A stretch of 64,000 nt of DNA from Apiosordaria backusii (taxonomy: Eukaryota > Ascomycota > Sordariomycetes > Sordariales > Lasiosphaeriaceae): assembly GCA_030549205.1 (NCBI GenBank), contig JAUKTV010000006.1, positions 1 through 64,000 of the forward strand, in the 5' to 3' direction. Below, piece after piece: positions 34,727-46,205 of the stretch (position 1 is the first letter of the stretch; every line of letters begins with the position of its first letter). The notes under the pieces were generated by a model, which saw only the letters and a list, made by a program, of their open reading frames with translations, ran no database searches and was not told the DNA's origin. Made by a program: the position numbers and the translations under genes.

Positions 34727-35233
34727 CTAATACCTCGACCGCGACCTATGCACCCGAGCAGGCGACCGCACTTCCCTAACCTCGATACTCCTGCTCCTGC
34801 TCCTGCTCCGACTGCTCCTCGACCTGCCCCTTCCATGATGGTGGTGATGGTGATGGTGACCACTGTGCCTGCTGCCGCTCCTCACTCTTTCTTCGTGGTA
34901 GTAACTCGGCTGTTTCTCCCGCTGCGACAAGCGCTTGATGATCCAGATAATGAGAATGACCGCAACAAGCGTTCCGATGACGATGCCCGCGATTTCGCCT
35001 CCGTTTAGACTTGAACCAGAGCTGACGGTAGTGGCGCTTGGTGGGACAGTTACGACCACCGGCTCAGAGGTGCTGACTGTGGTCGCAGGGACGAAGACTG
35101 TTTGTGTGCCGCCGACCAGGACGGTGGTGTCAGGTACTTCGGTGGGAATAGGGCCCCAGACGGTGACTGTCGCGACTTGGCGGACGTCGACTTGGCGGAT
35201 GTGATTTTGTTCGGGTACGAATGGCGGCGCCAT
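34727..35233 (-). CDS. Single-span membrane protein with His-tract and Arg/Ser tail
   Basis: 168 aa, one exon. Residues 1-75 are Val/Thr/Ser/Pro-rich, like an extracellular O-glycosylatable stalk, though no clear signal peptide is present. A membrane helix IAGIVIGTLVAVILIIWIIK (about 81-100) is followed by a basic cytosolic tail with eight consecutive His after SGHHHH and RSRSSRSRSRSRS repeats. The layout resembles small fungal stress-sensor or mid2-like membrane proteins, but no family can be named. The Arg/Ser tail could bind nucleic acid or SR kinases. This is only compositional inference. Confidence 0.7.
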   Translation of the reverse strand: MAPPFVPEQNHIRQVDVRQVATVTVWGPIPTEVPDTTVLVGGTQTVFVPATTVSTSEPVVVTVPPSATTVSSGSSLNGGEIAGIVIGTLVAVILIIWIIKRLSQREKQPSYYHEERVRSGSRHSGHHHHHHHHGRGRSRSSRSRSRSRSIEVREVRSPARVHRSRSRY

Positions 35234-36816
35234 GGTTGGTGATAAACAATTTTAAGTTTTAAGATGGAAGTATAGTAGTAGCTTCTCAGCCCTAAAAGAC
35301 GATGCCAGACAGTGTGAGGAGAAACACACTGATCAGCAAGATGAGGAGGGCTGGTGGGGACTGATTGACATTTTTAAAGTCGCAAGATTTCCTGTTCCTG
35401 TGCCTGGCTGGATGGTGGTCAGTGGTGATGTCATTGACGCCTGTTGGGCCGGCCAGTGGACACGATGTAACATCCCAGTCGAGTAAGTGCCAAGACACCT
35501 GCCGAACCAATACCATGATGAGGATGTGCCAGACGTGCATGCCCGAGGCACTTCGAAATCTTTGGCTGTCCTCCGAGATCTTTGGTTGTGGTGTTGTGCC
35601 TTGTGGTAAGCTTGTCACTAGCTCTCCATTTTTCCATTCATGGTGTGTTGAACGTGGTTCAAGTCTGAGAGTAAAGAAAAACCCTTCACAAAGCGCTTGC
35701 CCCCAAGTAGCACCACGTCGTAAATTAGTGAGGGGTTGATAGGGGCTCAATGGCAATACACTCGACGTGCAGGTTCATGGGTAGCACAAGACTGTGTAGA
35801 GGTAGTACCTACCTAGGTAGGTAATTTGCGGCCCCAGCTGAACAGTGAGACCACGCAGGAGAATGATACCTTAGCTCGACATCAAGACCAGACCTATGTG
35901 TTGCCTACCACGCTGTGGACAAAAGAATAGGTACCTTAGGTACTGCAAGTGTCAGACATGCCTCAAGACATGGTCAAGACACCTTGCAAGATCGTACCTG
36001 GATAAGTATCAGACAGAAAGCTTGTTGCATGCCACACCCCGGCAATACTATCAACAAGCAAGGTGGGCACTTTACGTTCAGAAATTTCAAAGTGACAATT
36101 GATCCTGGAAATCATGGTGAATCAAAAAAACCGCACAAGATTTTATTATAGTTCCGTGTGTGCTCTGCTATCAACAACACGAGAAGTGAAAGGTACCTCT
36201 CTGTAGGTATAGAGTATAAACGCAGTTTGAATTCGACAAGAGCCTCCCAAATGATTGGTTCATTTGAACAAAAATCCCGAAAACGAAACAAGTCCCCAAA
36301 TCCGATAAATGCCAAGTTGAGTTGCGATGATGCCCTTTGTTCTTGTTGTTGTTGCTGTGAAATATGACATGGCTGTTGTTGGAGTGTGTGTGTGTGGGCC
36401 GAACGATCCATGATGTCTGGCTTTCCCCTTGGTGATGAGTGTCGTATGTCCTTGTGCCCGGGGCTGTGTGAACCACCTCGCAAGAGGCGTGCTGTGTATG
36501 TCCGATATTTGTCTAAACATGAAGATGATGAAAGATAGCCGTAACCTGAAGAAATTGCGACCGAAATTCCACAAAAGCCCGACCCAAGCGATCCACCATG
36601 CCGTGGTTCATTTGGCTGAGGTTCATTTCCCAGCCATGTCATGAAATGTGTGTATGTTCTTTTGTTTCTTCTTCTTGTCCCTTGCCGAGAAATAACCAAA
36701 ACAGAAAACAGAAAGTGAGTGTGGAAAAGCCAGATTACCAGATTATTTTTCATGTACCCTGTCTTTCCCTCCAAATTTTCAACATCAAAGTCATGCTGTC
36801 GCTGGCGGTCCCCAGC
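35234..36816. other. Intergenic, no supported gene
   Basis: 1.6 kb with a CAA/GTT microsatellite near 36340 and a GT run near 36385, plus TAGGTA-type palindromes near 35800. The minus-strand frame 35292-35756 ends in a hydrophobic segment, but it lacks domain support and was not called. Confidence 0.5.
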
Positions 36817-39191
36817 TTACTGCGGAACCAGCACAGTGAGCTGGTAGGTCTGACCAGCCCTAATGTTGGTGATGCGAGGTTCGGGAAGAACCTTGCCCGA
36901 CTGCCTGACGGTGACCTCGTCGACATCGCCACGGCGGATGTCGAGGTGGAAAGTGGCACCGCGGAATTGGCGAGTGACCTTGATCGAGTTCCAAGCACTT
37001 GGCAGCTGGGGTCGGATGGTCAAGCCCTCAGCATCGCCACGAAGACCACAGAGGCCTTCGATGAAGCAGCGGTATACCCACGAAACAGTGCCCGTGTTAA
37101 ACAGCTGACTGGAGCGGCCAGCTGTCCGTGGGAACTGCTTCCAAGCGCCGCGGTAGTAGTTAGGGATGTAAATCGGGAGCTGGCCGCGCTGGCGATAATC
37201 CGCATCACTCGGTCCCGGAATGAGTTGTCGAAGCAAGGTGTAGGCTCTGTCTTGCTCGCCCCCAAGATTGTACAAACTGTGGACGAAAAAGACACCGGCA
37301 TGGTTGTACACAGCAGCGTTCTCGGCCGAGCCAATGGCCTTTTGCGTCACACGGCCGATGTCCTCGCGCATCTTGGTGAAAGGTGGGGCGAACATCTGGA
37401 TGCCGTACGGGGTGTTGAGATGCTCATCGACCTGGGGCAGAATCCTGGATATTTGCTCCTGGCTCGCGGCGCCGCTGAGGATCGCAAATGTCTGGGGGTT
37501 GAGCCAGATACGGCCCTCGACGTCCTTCTTAATGCCGAAGGTGACGTTGTCGTCGGTGATACCACGAGCAAACCAATCTCCATCCCAGAGGTGCTTGTTG
37601 GCCGCCTCATTGCAGGCTGCGGCACCCGCACGGTAGCGCTGAGCCAGGTCGGTCCTGCCTTCGTGCTCGCAAACATTGGCCCAGAGATTCGCGGCAAATG
37701 CTGTCGCCAAGGTGAGCCAGCCGGAAACACCCCTCCCCTTGTAGCCGACCATGTTCATGGGATCACACCAGTCGCCTTGCGCAATGTAGCTTAGACCGCG
37801 TTCGTCCCGTAACCTCAAGAGCCAGTCCATGGCACGGCTGAACCTCTCAAAGACAGTGAATTCATCACCGTTGGAGCTGCGAACCTTCTCCTTCAGCAGG
37901 CCATAATCACCGGTCTCGGCGAGATACACCTCGAGGGTGACGGGAAGCCACACGCAGTGATCGGTGTGGGGGATCTGGTTGATGTACTTGAGCTCAGCAC
38001 CCTCGGCCAGTAGAATGCCATCCGGCATGGCCCCACTCTCCTCCTGTTGTGATACAGCGGTGATGAAGGCTTTCCTGGTGACCTCAGGCTTGATGAAGTT
38101 CATGCCCATGTTGTCCTGGAGGTAGTTGCGCGTCTGCGGGTCAGTGGTGAGGCGGTTGACGTCGCCATGGTAGTAGACCTGGCGAGGGAGCCAGTTGTTG
38201 ACAAAGTTGTCCAAATCCTTGTCGGGAGTCTCGATGCGCAGGCAGCCCTGGCCGCGGGCCATGTAGGCGGCATACTCGTCGGCGGTGCGAACAAAAGCTT
38301 GCTTGCTCAAATAACGATTGCGCATCGTCTGAATCTCAGCTTCGTCATAGGCGGGGCCAAACATGAAGCGGTACTCCCGTTCGTCTCCCGCCTTAAGCGC
38401 CAAGCGATACTGCACGGCGGCTGTCGGAGTCTCGTAGCGCGCGTCACCACCGCTCAGCTGCGGCTCCTGCAGCCCTGACGGGTTGTGGAGCCCACCCTCA
38501 CCCTCGAAGTTTTGTTGGTTGGCCTCCCATGAATCTGGCGTCGTCTCGCAGATAAAATACGTCTTGTCCTTGAGGTACTTGTTCTTGAAGTACTCAGCCG
38601 CCTTTTGGTACGGGGTTACGCTGCTGGCAACGATGCCGACCAGCTCCGGATTCCACTCGGCCGACTGGTTCATCCACGACTTGTAGCCAATGGGAAAGTA
38701 CGGAGTAACACTGATCCTGCGCGGGCGTCCAGACACATTGGTCACCTTGATGGTCCACAACTCGGCCACATCGTGAGTCGGAAGGCCCATCACCATCTCG
38801 ACACGGATGCCGTTGAACTCGACTGCCCAGGCTACGTCGCTCTTGCCGGCCGAGAAGACGAATCGATCTGGGACGGTGCGGACTGGCTCATGGGGGCAGA
38901 GAAGAGATGACCGGATTCTTCGTCCTTGATGTACACAAAGCGGCCTGGGTGGTGGGCATAGTAATTCGGCTCTGGCTGCATGAAGGTTTTGGCCTCGAGA
39001 TTGGGGGCATGGGCATACTTGGCCGGCTCTGGCTGCATGAATTGGGCAGTGGCATATCCACGGCAGGTGATCTGGACCATCATTTTCTGGTTCCACAGGA
39101 AGCCGGCCGCCTTTGGCATGACGGTAGGGCTGGTGAGCTCGTAGCGGTCGCCATTGTGCGTGGGACGCAATATCGTCGCTTCTTTTCTCAT
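36817..39191 (-). CDS. GH94 cellobiose/cellodextrin phosphorylase, interrupted by a 1-nt frameshift
   Basis: Reads MRKEATILRPTHNGDRYELT in one frame to about 38900, then continues in another frame with PHEPVRTVPDRFVFSAGKSD to the end. Inserting one base in the C5 run (plus-strand G run 38892-38896) would give about 791 aa, the expected full length. Domains are an N-terminal beta-sandwich (about 1-300), a helical linker, an (alpha/alpha)6 barrel with QGDWCDPMNMVGYKGRG (catalytic-acid region, Asp about 472), and a C-terminal beta-domain. There is no signal peptide, so it is cytosolic. It would cleave beta-linked glucose disaccharides or oligosaccharides with phosphate to give glucose 1-phosphate. 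The rest of the gene is well conserved, so the indel may be a sequencing error rather than a dead gene. Confidence 0.85.
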
Positions 39192-42100
39192 CTTGGCGGC
39201 TTTTGTACCTTAAGCGCGGCGGCTCCAGTTTGGCGGGAGGTTCGGGAGGGTCGGGATGGAGGGATGGGAGTGGGAGGCGGTCTTGCTGCGAGTGCGGTGA
39301 GATGGTGTTGTGTCTTTTTTTGGTCTTGTGTTTATCTTATCTCAAAGAGAGCTCCTGAGACGGAGGAGGGAGAGATTAAGAGGCTGGGATCTGATGGGAT
39401 TCCAAAGAATGGGTCCTGGGACTGCCGATTTTTTTGTGAATTCAACTTCCGAAACTCGGAAAAGCGCAAGAGCCAACTTCATGGCACACAAGAGCGCGGC
39501 CCAGGGGGCGTGAATGTTACGAGGGAGCCCGCGACCTCTCAGCTGACCAAATCCCGCCCCAACATTTCCCATCTGCAGGGGCTCAACCGGGAGAATTGCT
39601 GCATAAAATAGCTCACCGCTTGTTCTCTGGGCACGAAAGCACGGGATTTGGCAGCCTTGGCTGGACGGTGAACCGTCATACCAGTCACAACAATACCACG
39701 GAACACGCCCACCGACGCCCCGCCCGAGGATCACAGAGATGACCTGTCACCTCTGGACCTGTCTCGAATCTCTTTTTTCCCGGTGCTCGGGTGAAGGCCT
39801 GACGAGGTGTGTAGCTGTGGAACCACCGAGGTTGGGCCATATTAACCATTCTGATAGAGCTGCCGGCCTGTGTTTTCAAAGCTTCAAATAAATGGCGTGA
39901 GAGGTGCCGAGGGGGGCTGCTTCGGTGCGGCAGTGCCTGCGGATGCAAATTGCAGCATCCGGGACCCTCTTTTTGCAAACTGACAGGGCGTTGGGCGGGT
40001 CCGATCAGCGCCCCCCACGCGTCCCCCAGGCGCTGTTCCAGACTTCCAGCGGCATCCCCCCCCGGCGTCCCGAACTTTCTCCAGTTGCCCACGCGGGGGA
40101 CTGGGTTGCTAACTTCATCCGGGACTCCATTGACCATCTTACAACTAATTCAGACGGACTTTTTCAGACCAGATGACCTGGACACCCGCTGCTATCTGTA
40201 TTCAGGCGGAACCTTCGGCGGATTCTCCTGTTGCCCAACCTCCCAGTCACCCAATTCGCGCTCCTATCTCGGACGAAACTACAACCCCAGCCGCCATTCG
40301 TTGATGCCCAGTCAGATGATTGTGGGAAAATGCAAGCTCCGCACCGCCATGGGCGTCCCACAAGCAGGAGACAAGGCCCACTAGGCCGAAAGCAGCAGGC
40401 GCAAGGAACCTTGGCCAGAGATTCCATGGAATTCCTGAGATCGTTGAATAAATTGACCCCCGCAGCCGACGCCTTGATATTAATTGATTTTGTGATGGAA
40501 ACACAGCGGCAGAATCGACCCAGAATAAACCCGGGTTTCGAGTCCAGCAACATGACATCACATGCGAGTGTCAGATCCACTTGGGTGTCAAGCGAGACGG
40601 CAGTCGCGGCAAGCTGTTTTGTTGATTTTGCCCGGCCGGTGAGGTCGTTGACCGTTCGGGCAGAAGAGGGCTTGAAAGGGGCACAAACGGGGCGTCTGAG
40701 GGCGCAAAAAGCTCGGAAAAGTGTCAACAACAACATTCCCAGGCACTTCTTGGCCTGAACGTTCAAATAAGAACCACACTATCAAATCTAAAAGTAGGGA
40801 TGGATCCCACAGGGCCCAAATCGGGATCTCCCGGTTGCAGATCCGACAAGTTGGGAACTCGGGAGCAAACGGCTCGCTAATCTCCCCCGCAAAATCAAGC
40901 TCTTGGCGTCTGGAGGTTGCAACCGGTACCTTGCAGCCTGTATGGCTGTGTAGGATGTTTTGGTTGGTGTCGAGATGGTGGAGGGTGACCTGGGTTGGCC
41001 TTTGTAGGCCTATCGCAACGAAGGCCACCAAGTTGCGACGATCACGGGTCTGTCTCCCGCGCGGTGGGCGACTCAGGAGCGCTGGATTGTTGAGAGAAAA
41101 GGCGGCGACTTCATTGGCTGGACATCTCTTGTCTCACCCGACCCTTTCCCAGCAAGGTCTTGGCAATATCGATCAATCATTCTAATAAATGTCAGGAATG
41201 CCGTACGCGTGCCTCCAAGATGGAGTTACATCGGGATTGTTTTTGTTTGAAAAACGACGGCGGAAAATACTCACTGCTTTCATGTGTCTTATGGCACCGT
41301 TGAGGCCCAGACTTGCTCCTTGTTGGGTAACTGTCAAATGACCCTCGGAAAACGTTGTGAGACATTGAACGCCCGCATTGAAACACATTGCAATGTTTGG
41401 CCCGATCGCGACAGGACTGTTGCTTGGGATGGTGCAACAACATTACCAAACAGCATTTGACATGACACAAGATCCATGGGAGTGTGCACAAACTCTGACA
41501 AGACCAAATTAAGGGGCTGGGCCCAACCTATTCTCGAGATTCTGGGCTTTGGGTCACAAGGACGCTGTCGTGGAAAACATTGGATTTTGCGAGCACGCCC
41601 AATTGCAACCACGGGTCCGATCTCGGAGACTAACAGCTTCCTTGCACTTTCCATGCAGAGCATCATGCACAGGGGTTGCATGCGAGATCAAACTGTCAAA
41701 GATCGTGATCGAAGCCGAAACCGGGACTTCGGTGGTAATTCACCCGGCATATCACCGATTTGGCCTGGGCGATATCAAACGGCCCTGAGTCGAGGCGACT
41801 GGTATCCTCTTTTGGGCGAAACACAGGGGGCACTAAGGCATGGAGCACACCATCAACTGAATGGTTGGAAACTAAATTGTCAAATCAGAATCCTCCCAAG
41901 CCAATCGTGGCCATAAGATCCGGCCTCATAGGTGAATACAGCCACACATCACACCGTGGTTGGGACTGATCAAAAAGGTGACCAGCAACCGTTCTTTCTG
42001 AGCGAACAAGCCACGGTGGCGTACCTCATTACTTCACCCAGCCACCCCCTGTACCCCTGAACCGCGAACCCCCTAAGCTCCCGCTGAGCCTTTGAGTGCT

Positions 42101-45100
42101 TGGAACTCAACCCAACACTCCGACCCTGGGTAGCACTCCGTGATACATCACGCATACGTGATGAGAATACCAACTTGAGACAATACTGAGGCCATCAAAA
42201 CTTCCCCATCACTACAGCAAAGACGCGCTTTGTCAAATGTTGGGACCAGGGCCTCCCATAGCTCCGACGAAGACAGTACCGGAGGCGTAAATTGGGTCTG
42301 TTGAAATTTGAGACTCATTCTTTGAAGGACTCGGAGATCGGGCATTTCTAAGGTTTCGGTGGGTTTTGGGCATGTGAGAGCAGAGCCATGTATCTCCAAG
42401 GTGGACCCCAAATTCTTTCCAGGGCCGTCCTATGATTACTTCCAGTGGCGGTTGGTGTTTACCTACTACAGTTTTCTTTCCAAACCAGACGTACGACTCG
42501 GAGGAGTCAGAGTGTCGTTGCAATTTGTCGACATCTAGCAATAATCGGGCAAGAACAGCTTCAGGTTCACCAAATTACCGCGGTACATTCGCAACGTACC
42601 CAACACAAGCAGTCAAACACAAGCACTATCTCCGTCGGGAAAAGCCTGAGCATACATTTAACCTAGGAAATGAACACCGATGGAGGGAGCTACAGTCTAC
42701 CTAGGCCAGGTGCACAGATACAGACGCCCCAACAAACACCCAAATGCCAGAACAATGTCACGGGCAGGTCAAGCCGGCCTGGCAGTTTCACAGCTCGACG
42801 CCTGACTTAACCTTGAACCACGATCGAGCATACCTACCTACTTAACTTAAGTAGACCAGCCGATCTTTTGCGCAATACCCTGAACTCACTATACATTTCA
42901 CCCTTATGGAAACCGCCCACAACAACAGGGGATCAAAAAACTCCAGCTGCCCTGCCTTCACTTACGATAGCGGCCCACTCGACCTCCCAAGGTCCTCTCA
43001 TGGTCTGAACGATGAAAACTTATTTCCCACCACTTACCTACATACCTACCTAAGTTCAGCTTGTTTAACCACTTTACTCTCTAGTTGTCAATAGCCTGAG
43101 ACTCATTACATGTAGCGACCTGGTGGTGAAGGTAGATGGAGCTCCAGGGCTCAAGCCGATGTGTCAGCTCGTTGAGACTAGGTACCTAACCTTGGACCAT
43201 GGGAGCCTTATGCAGCGAGTTTCTCTTTGTTACTAATGACCAGTAAGTCTATAAGGGAGCCAAGAAGGTGACAAGATAATACGTATATTGAGATGTATCT
43301 ACAGAGGAAAAGAAGAGTGGGAGAATAAGTCTTATGTCCTTACTTATACTCCTTCGGGGTAGTGGTGTAAGCGGGTGAGGCTCGGTCTCCGAGTGAGCAT
43401 GAGCCCGAGGTTGACCCCGAGGCGTTAGGCTAACAGATATCCCTGGCATGGTGAGGCTCAACTCCTCAGCTACTTTGGTGAGTGAGTTACAACACCAACA
43501 TGAAGACTGGCCTAATTCGATCAGTCGTGGATTTCCCCTTTGGTGACTCATGTTCCTCAGGTGCATACCACATGGATGGATGCAAAAGTATCCTGCTGTA
43601 ACAGATTCTGGTTCAAGTTCATGATGGGAGTTTGCTCGCTATGGCGGAGGCCCTGGGAAGGTGTTGTTTCCTGAATCTTGTTCGCTTGGACGTCACTTGT
43701 TGTGTTTGACATCACACAATCTGACAACTGGAATGAGTGCGGCCACCGTCTCAGCTCTTGTTACTGCCGTAGCTAACTGCCTTGTTGCCTCTCCACAATA
43801 ACCTAGAACTTTATGGGGAACACTAGGCACGCTGAGACCCTGCCTTCCTGGGTGGCAGGCGGGTCGGTTATACCTGGATGCTCTGGTGTGATGATCTGAA
43901 GTGCCCCTTAGATTTTGCAACGTCTAGAAGAGGAGCCTGATTACCTACCTTGATGCCTGGGTGCGCAGTGGCATACCCGAACAAGGCTGGTGCCAAGTAT
44001 GACTGGTTACAGTGATCATTTCGAGTTCTTCCGGCTCAATATCAGGTATATGCCGTAAACTCCTAGCTTTCGGGGAGAACTGTGTTGATGTTCTGTCTAC
44101 GTCTGTTGGCCAGCCTTGGCTCACAATCTTCTGCTTGACGGGCATCTTAGACAGCTACTCTGAAACCCATCAGCATCCCATTGGCATCGTCTCAAAGTTC
44201 AGCAGAAGCACTAGCAGCCGTACCTGATGTGGCCGTTGCGCCTACTTGGTCTCAGCTGGGAAACACGTGTTGATCAACTTTAGCACCACTACCACATGGC
44301 GCATAACATGCTCATCTTTTGCTCTCTTGGTATCTAGTGCCACATGTTATGCAGACCTTTGCCGTCTGCCCTATCACACTTGCCATGGACATGGTCGGAT
44401 CCATTATTCAGGGGCAGGGACAATGGTACCAGGTAGGTATTTTTACCAAGTCACCGGAATTGATGACGGTTACCTTACCTAGGCTCGCAACATCCCTGTC
44501 TCTACCTACCTACTGTACTTACAACGTTGAATCAGAAGGGAGGACAGCTTCCCACTGAGTCACTCAGTCCTTGGCGAGGTAGGTCTGTGGTTGAGGCTGA
44601 GAATCGAGTCCGTGCATGCGAGTGCCTATAAGTTGCCCCCTCTCCTTGGCTGCTGGAGTGTTGGTGACAGGATGAACCATGTAAAGCGAGCCCAACGGTC
44701 TGGTAAAAGCCCCTTGATGGAGATCTTCATTGGGCACTTTTGATACTGGGATAACCAAACCTCTCGCGCAAATATTCCATGCCAGCTAGTGAGGGGCGCA
44801 CAATATCGCCTCCTTAGCTAGCAAGCTCAGTGTATCCGCTTCTCAGCTTCACGATCAAAAACTTCATTCCAAGAGTCAAAACTCATGAGGTAAACAGGAC
44901 CAGGTGATGAGGGAGATGATAACCTTTTGAAGCTGAATCTCCGGCCCTACAACGTCGGTTCGAACTAGTGCCGTGATACAGCACGGACTGGCTGTCGCGT
45001 GGCGTTGACACCAGCCTGTGAGCCTTGCCGAAAGCTCCGTGATAGTGTGTTCTGAATTCCAAACCAAGTGGGAGTGAACATTATTACAAAAGAGGTCTAG

Positions 45101-45767
45101 AATCGGGGTATAAAAGAAGCCCGAGAAAATCATGTTGACGATGTGACGCTGCGATCGTGGGTGCCAATGTCAGCCAGGGCTTGCCGCGCAGGAACGACAT
45201 TCTGGGCCCAGTTAGCAAGCTTTCTTGGGCGTCGCTCAATGCGACTCTGTGGGGAATGACAGGTGCACCAGTGGAGTTATGACTCTCGAAGTTTGGGTGG
45301 GGTCATTTCAACAACGGCGCAGAAGCCCGATTTGGAGAAGGTCGAGGTGGTGGCTGGCTTAGAACGGCCTGTTGGCTGGTTGGCCATGTTTTGGGACGTT
45401 CCTCGAGTCTGCTGTGCATCTATCACATGGAAGTTCGCGGCGATGTTTGACTGGCATCTGCACTAGCTCTGCATCTCTGAATTCGAAACAGTTGACAATC
45501 ATTGAGGTGAAGTCCCTCATTGATGAAGGAGGGAGGTTGAGAGCGGGGGAGCAAGTGGAAAAAGGTGGAGGCGGTGGAGAAGCTCCCCGGTTTTGGGTAA
45601 TTGCGGGTCCTGTCACTCGTTTGCACGTTACATCGCGCTTGGGCTAGCGGTCCGTGCACTGCTTGGCAATGCTTGGATTGCTGTGGACGCGATCTTTGCA
45701 ACCCCAACTTCCAAATCTCAATTCATCGAGCAAAGCCGTGAAAAGGGCAGCTCTCCGAAACTCCATA
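39192..45767. other. Long gene-poor region
   Basis: About 6.6 kb. Overlapping frames of up to 175 codons occur on both strands (for example 40231-40758 plus and 40164-40766 minus), but they mirror each other and carry no family signature. Palindromic TACCTACCTA/TAGGTACCTA motifs are frequent at 42.8-44.5 kb. No tRNA, rRNA, CRISPR or transposon terminus was recognised. Confidence 0.45.
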
Positions 45768-46205
45768 ATGTCTCCGATAATCGCGCACATTACGCCGCCG
45801 CCAGCTTGGTTGGAATGGCCGAGTCCGAGCATCCGACGACCATCCACTCCGTCGGCGTCCCAGAGGCTCCATCGAAGACTCTGCGAACAAATCCCTGGTG
45901 GATCGGGCGGAAAGCCCGTTCGGGGCACAGCTTCCATGCATCCACCAAGCATATCATCAATACAGGATTACTGCGCAGCATGTGTAGCGGCTTCATCCAA
46001 TACCCTATGCAGCTGTCCCTCTGCTCGCAGCACAAGTCAGCCACCTCGCGCCCAATTTATCCCTCGTGTCTCCGTTCCATGTCAGCTCTGCTCGACCATC
46101 GTCAAGGCCACCATGAATCCGAACAGCTTCGCTCCCACGCTCAACGACTCGCAATCGCAACTGGTGTTCGGCTTTCTGGGCAGATGGCAGAGCCGTGACT
46201 ATTGA
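45768..46205 (+). CDS. Hypothetical protein, weakly supported
   Basis: A 145-codon frame from ATG 45768 (MSPIIAHITPPPAWLEW) to the stop at 46203-46205. The second half has six Cys in a spacing such as YCAACVAASSNTLCSC and CQLCSTIV, and C-ending codons typical of genes here. An overlapping plus-strand frame of 200 codons competes with it, so the correct frame is uncertain. No family recognised. Confidence 0.28.
   Translation: MSPIIAHITPPPAWLEWPSPSIRRPSTPSASQRLHRRLCEQIPGGSGGKPVRGTASMHPPSISSIQDYCAACVAASSNTLCSCPSARSTSQPPRAQFIPRVSVPCQLCSTIVKATMNPNSFAPTLNDSQSQLVFGFLGRWQSRDY

Noticed and set aside
35292..35756. 154-codon minus-strand frame with hydrophobic end
   Set aside because: No conserved motif; terminal hydrophobicity alone is weak evidence for a tail-anchored protein.
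36598..37794. 398-codon plus-strand frame
   Set aside because: Antisense shadow of the GH94 gene.
40164..40766. Opposing 175-200 codon frames
   Set aside because: Mirror-image frames on both strands with no domain; chance openness in GC-balanced DNA.
42130..42170. Hairpin ATCACGCATACGTGAT as possible terminator or RNA
   Set aside because: Only a 6-bp stem; no adjacent gene it could serve.
43370..43440. GC-rich stretch with tRNA-like look
   Set aside because: No consistent acceptor stem, anticodon arm or GGTTCGA-type T loop.
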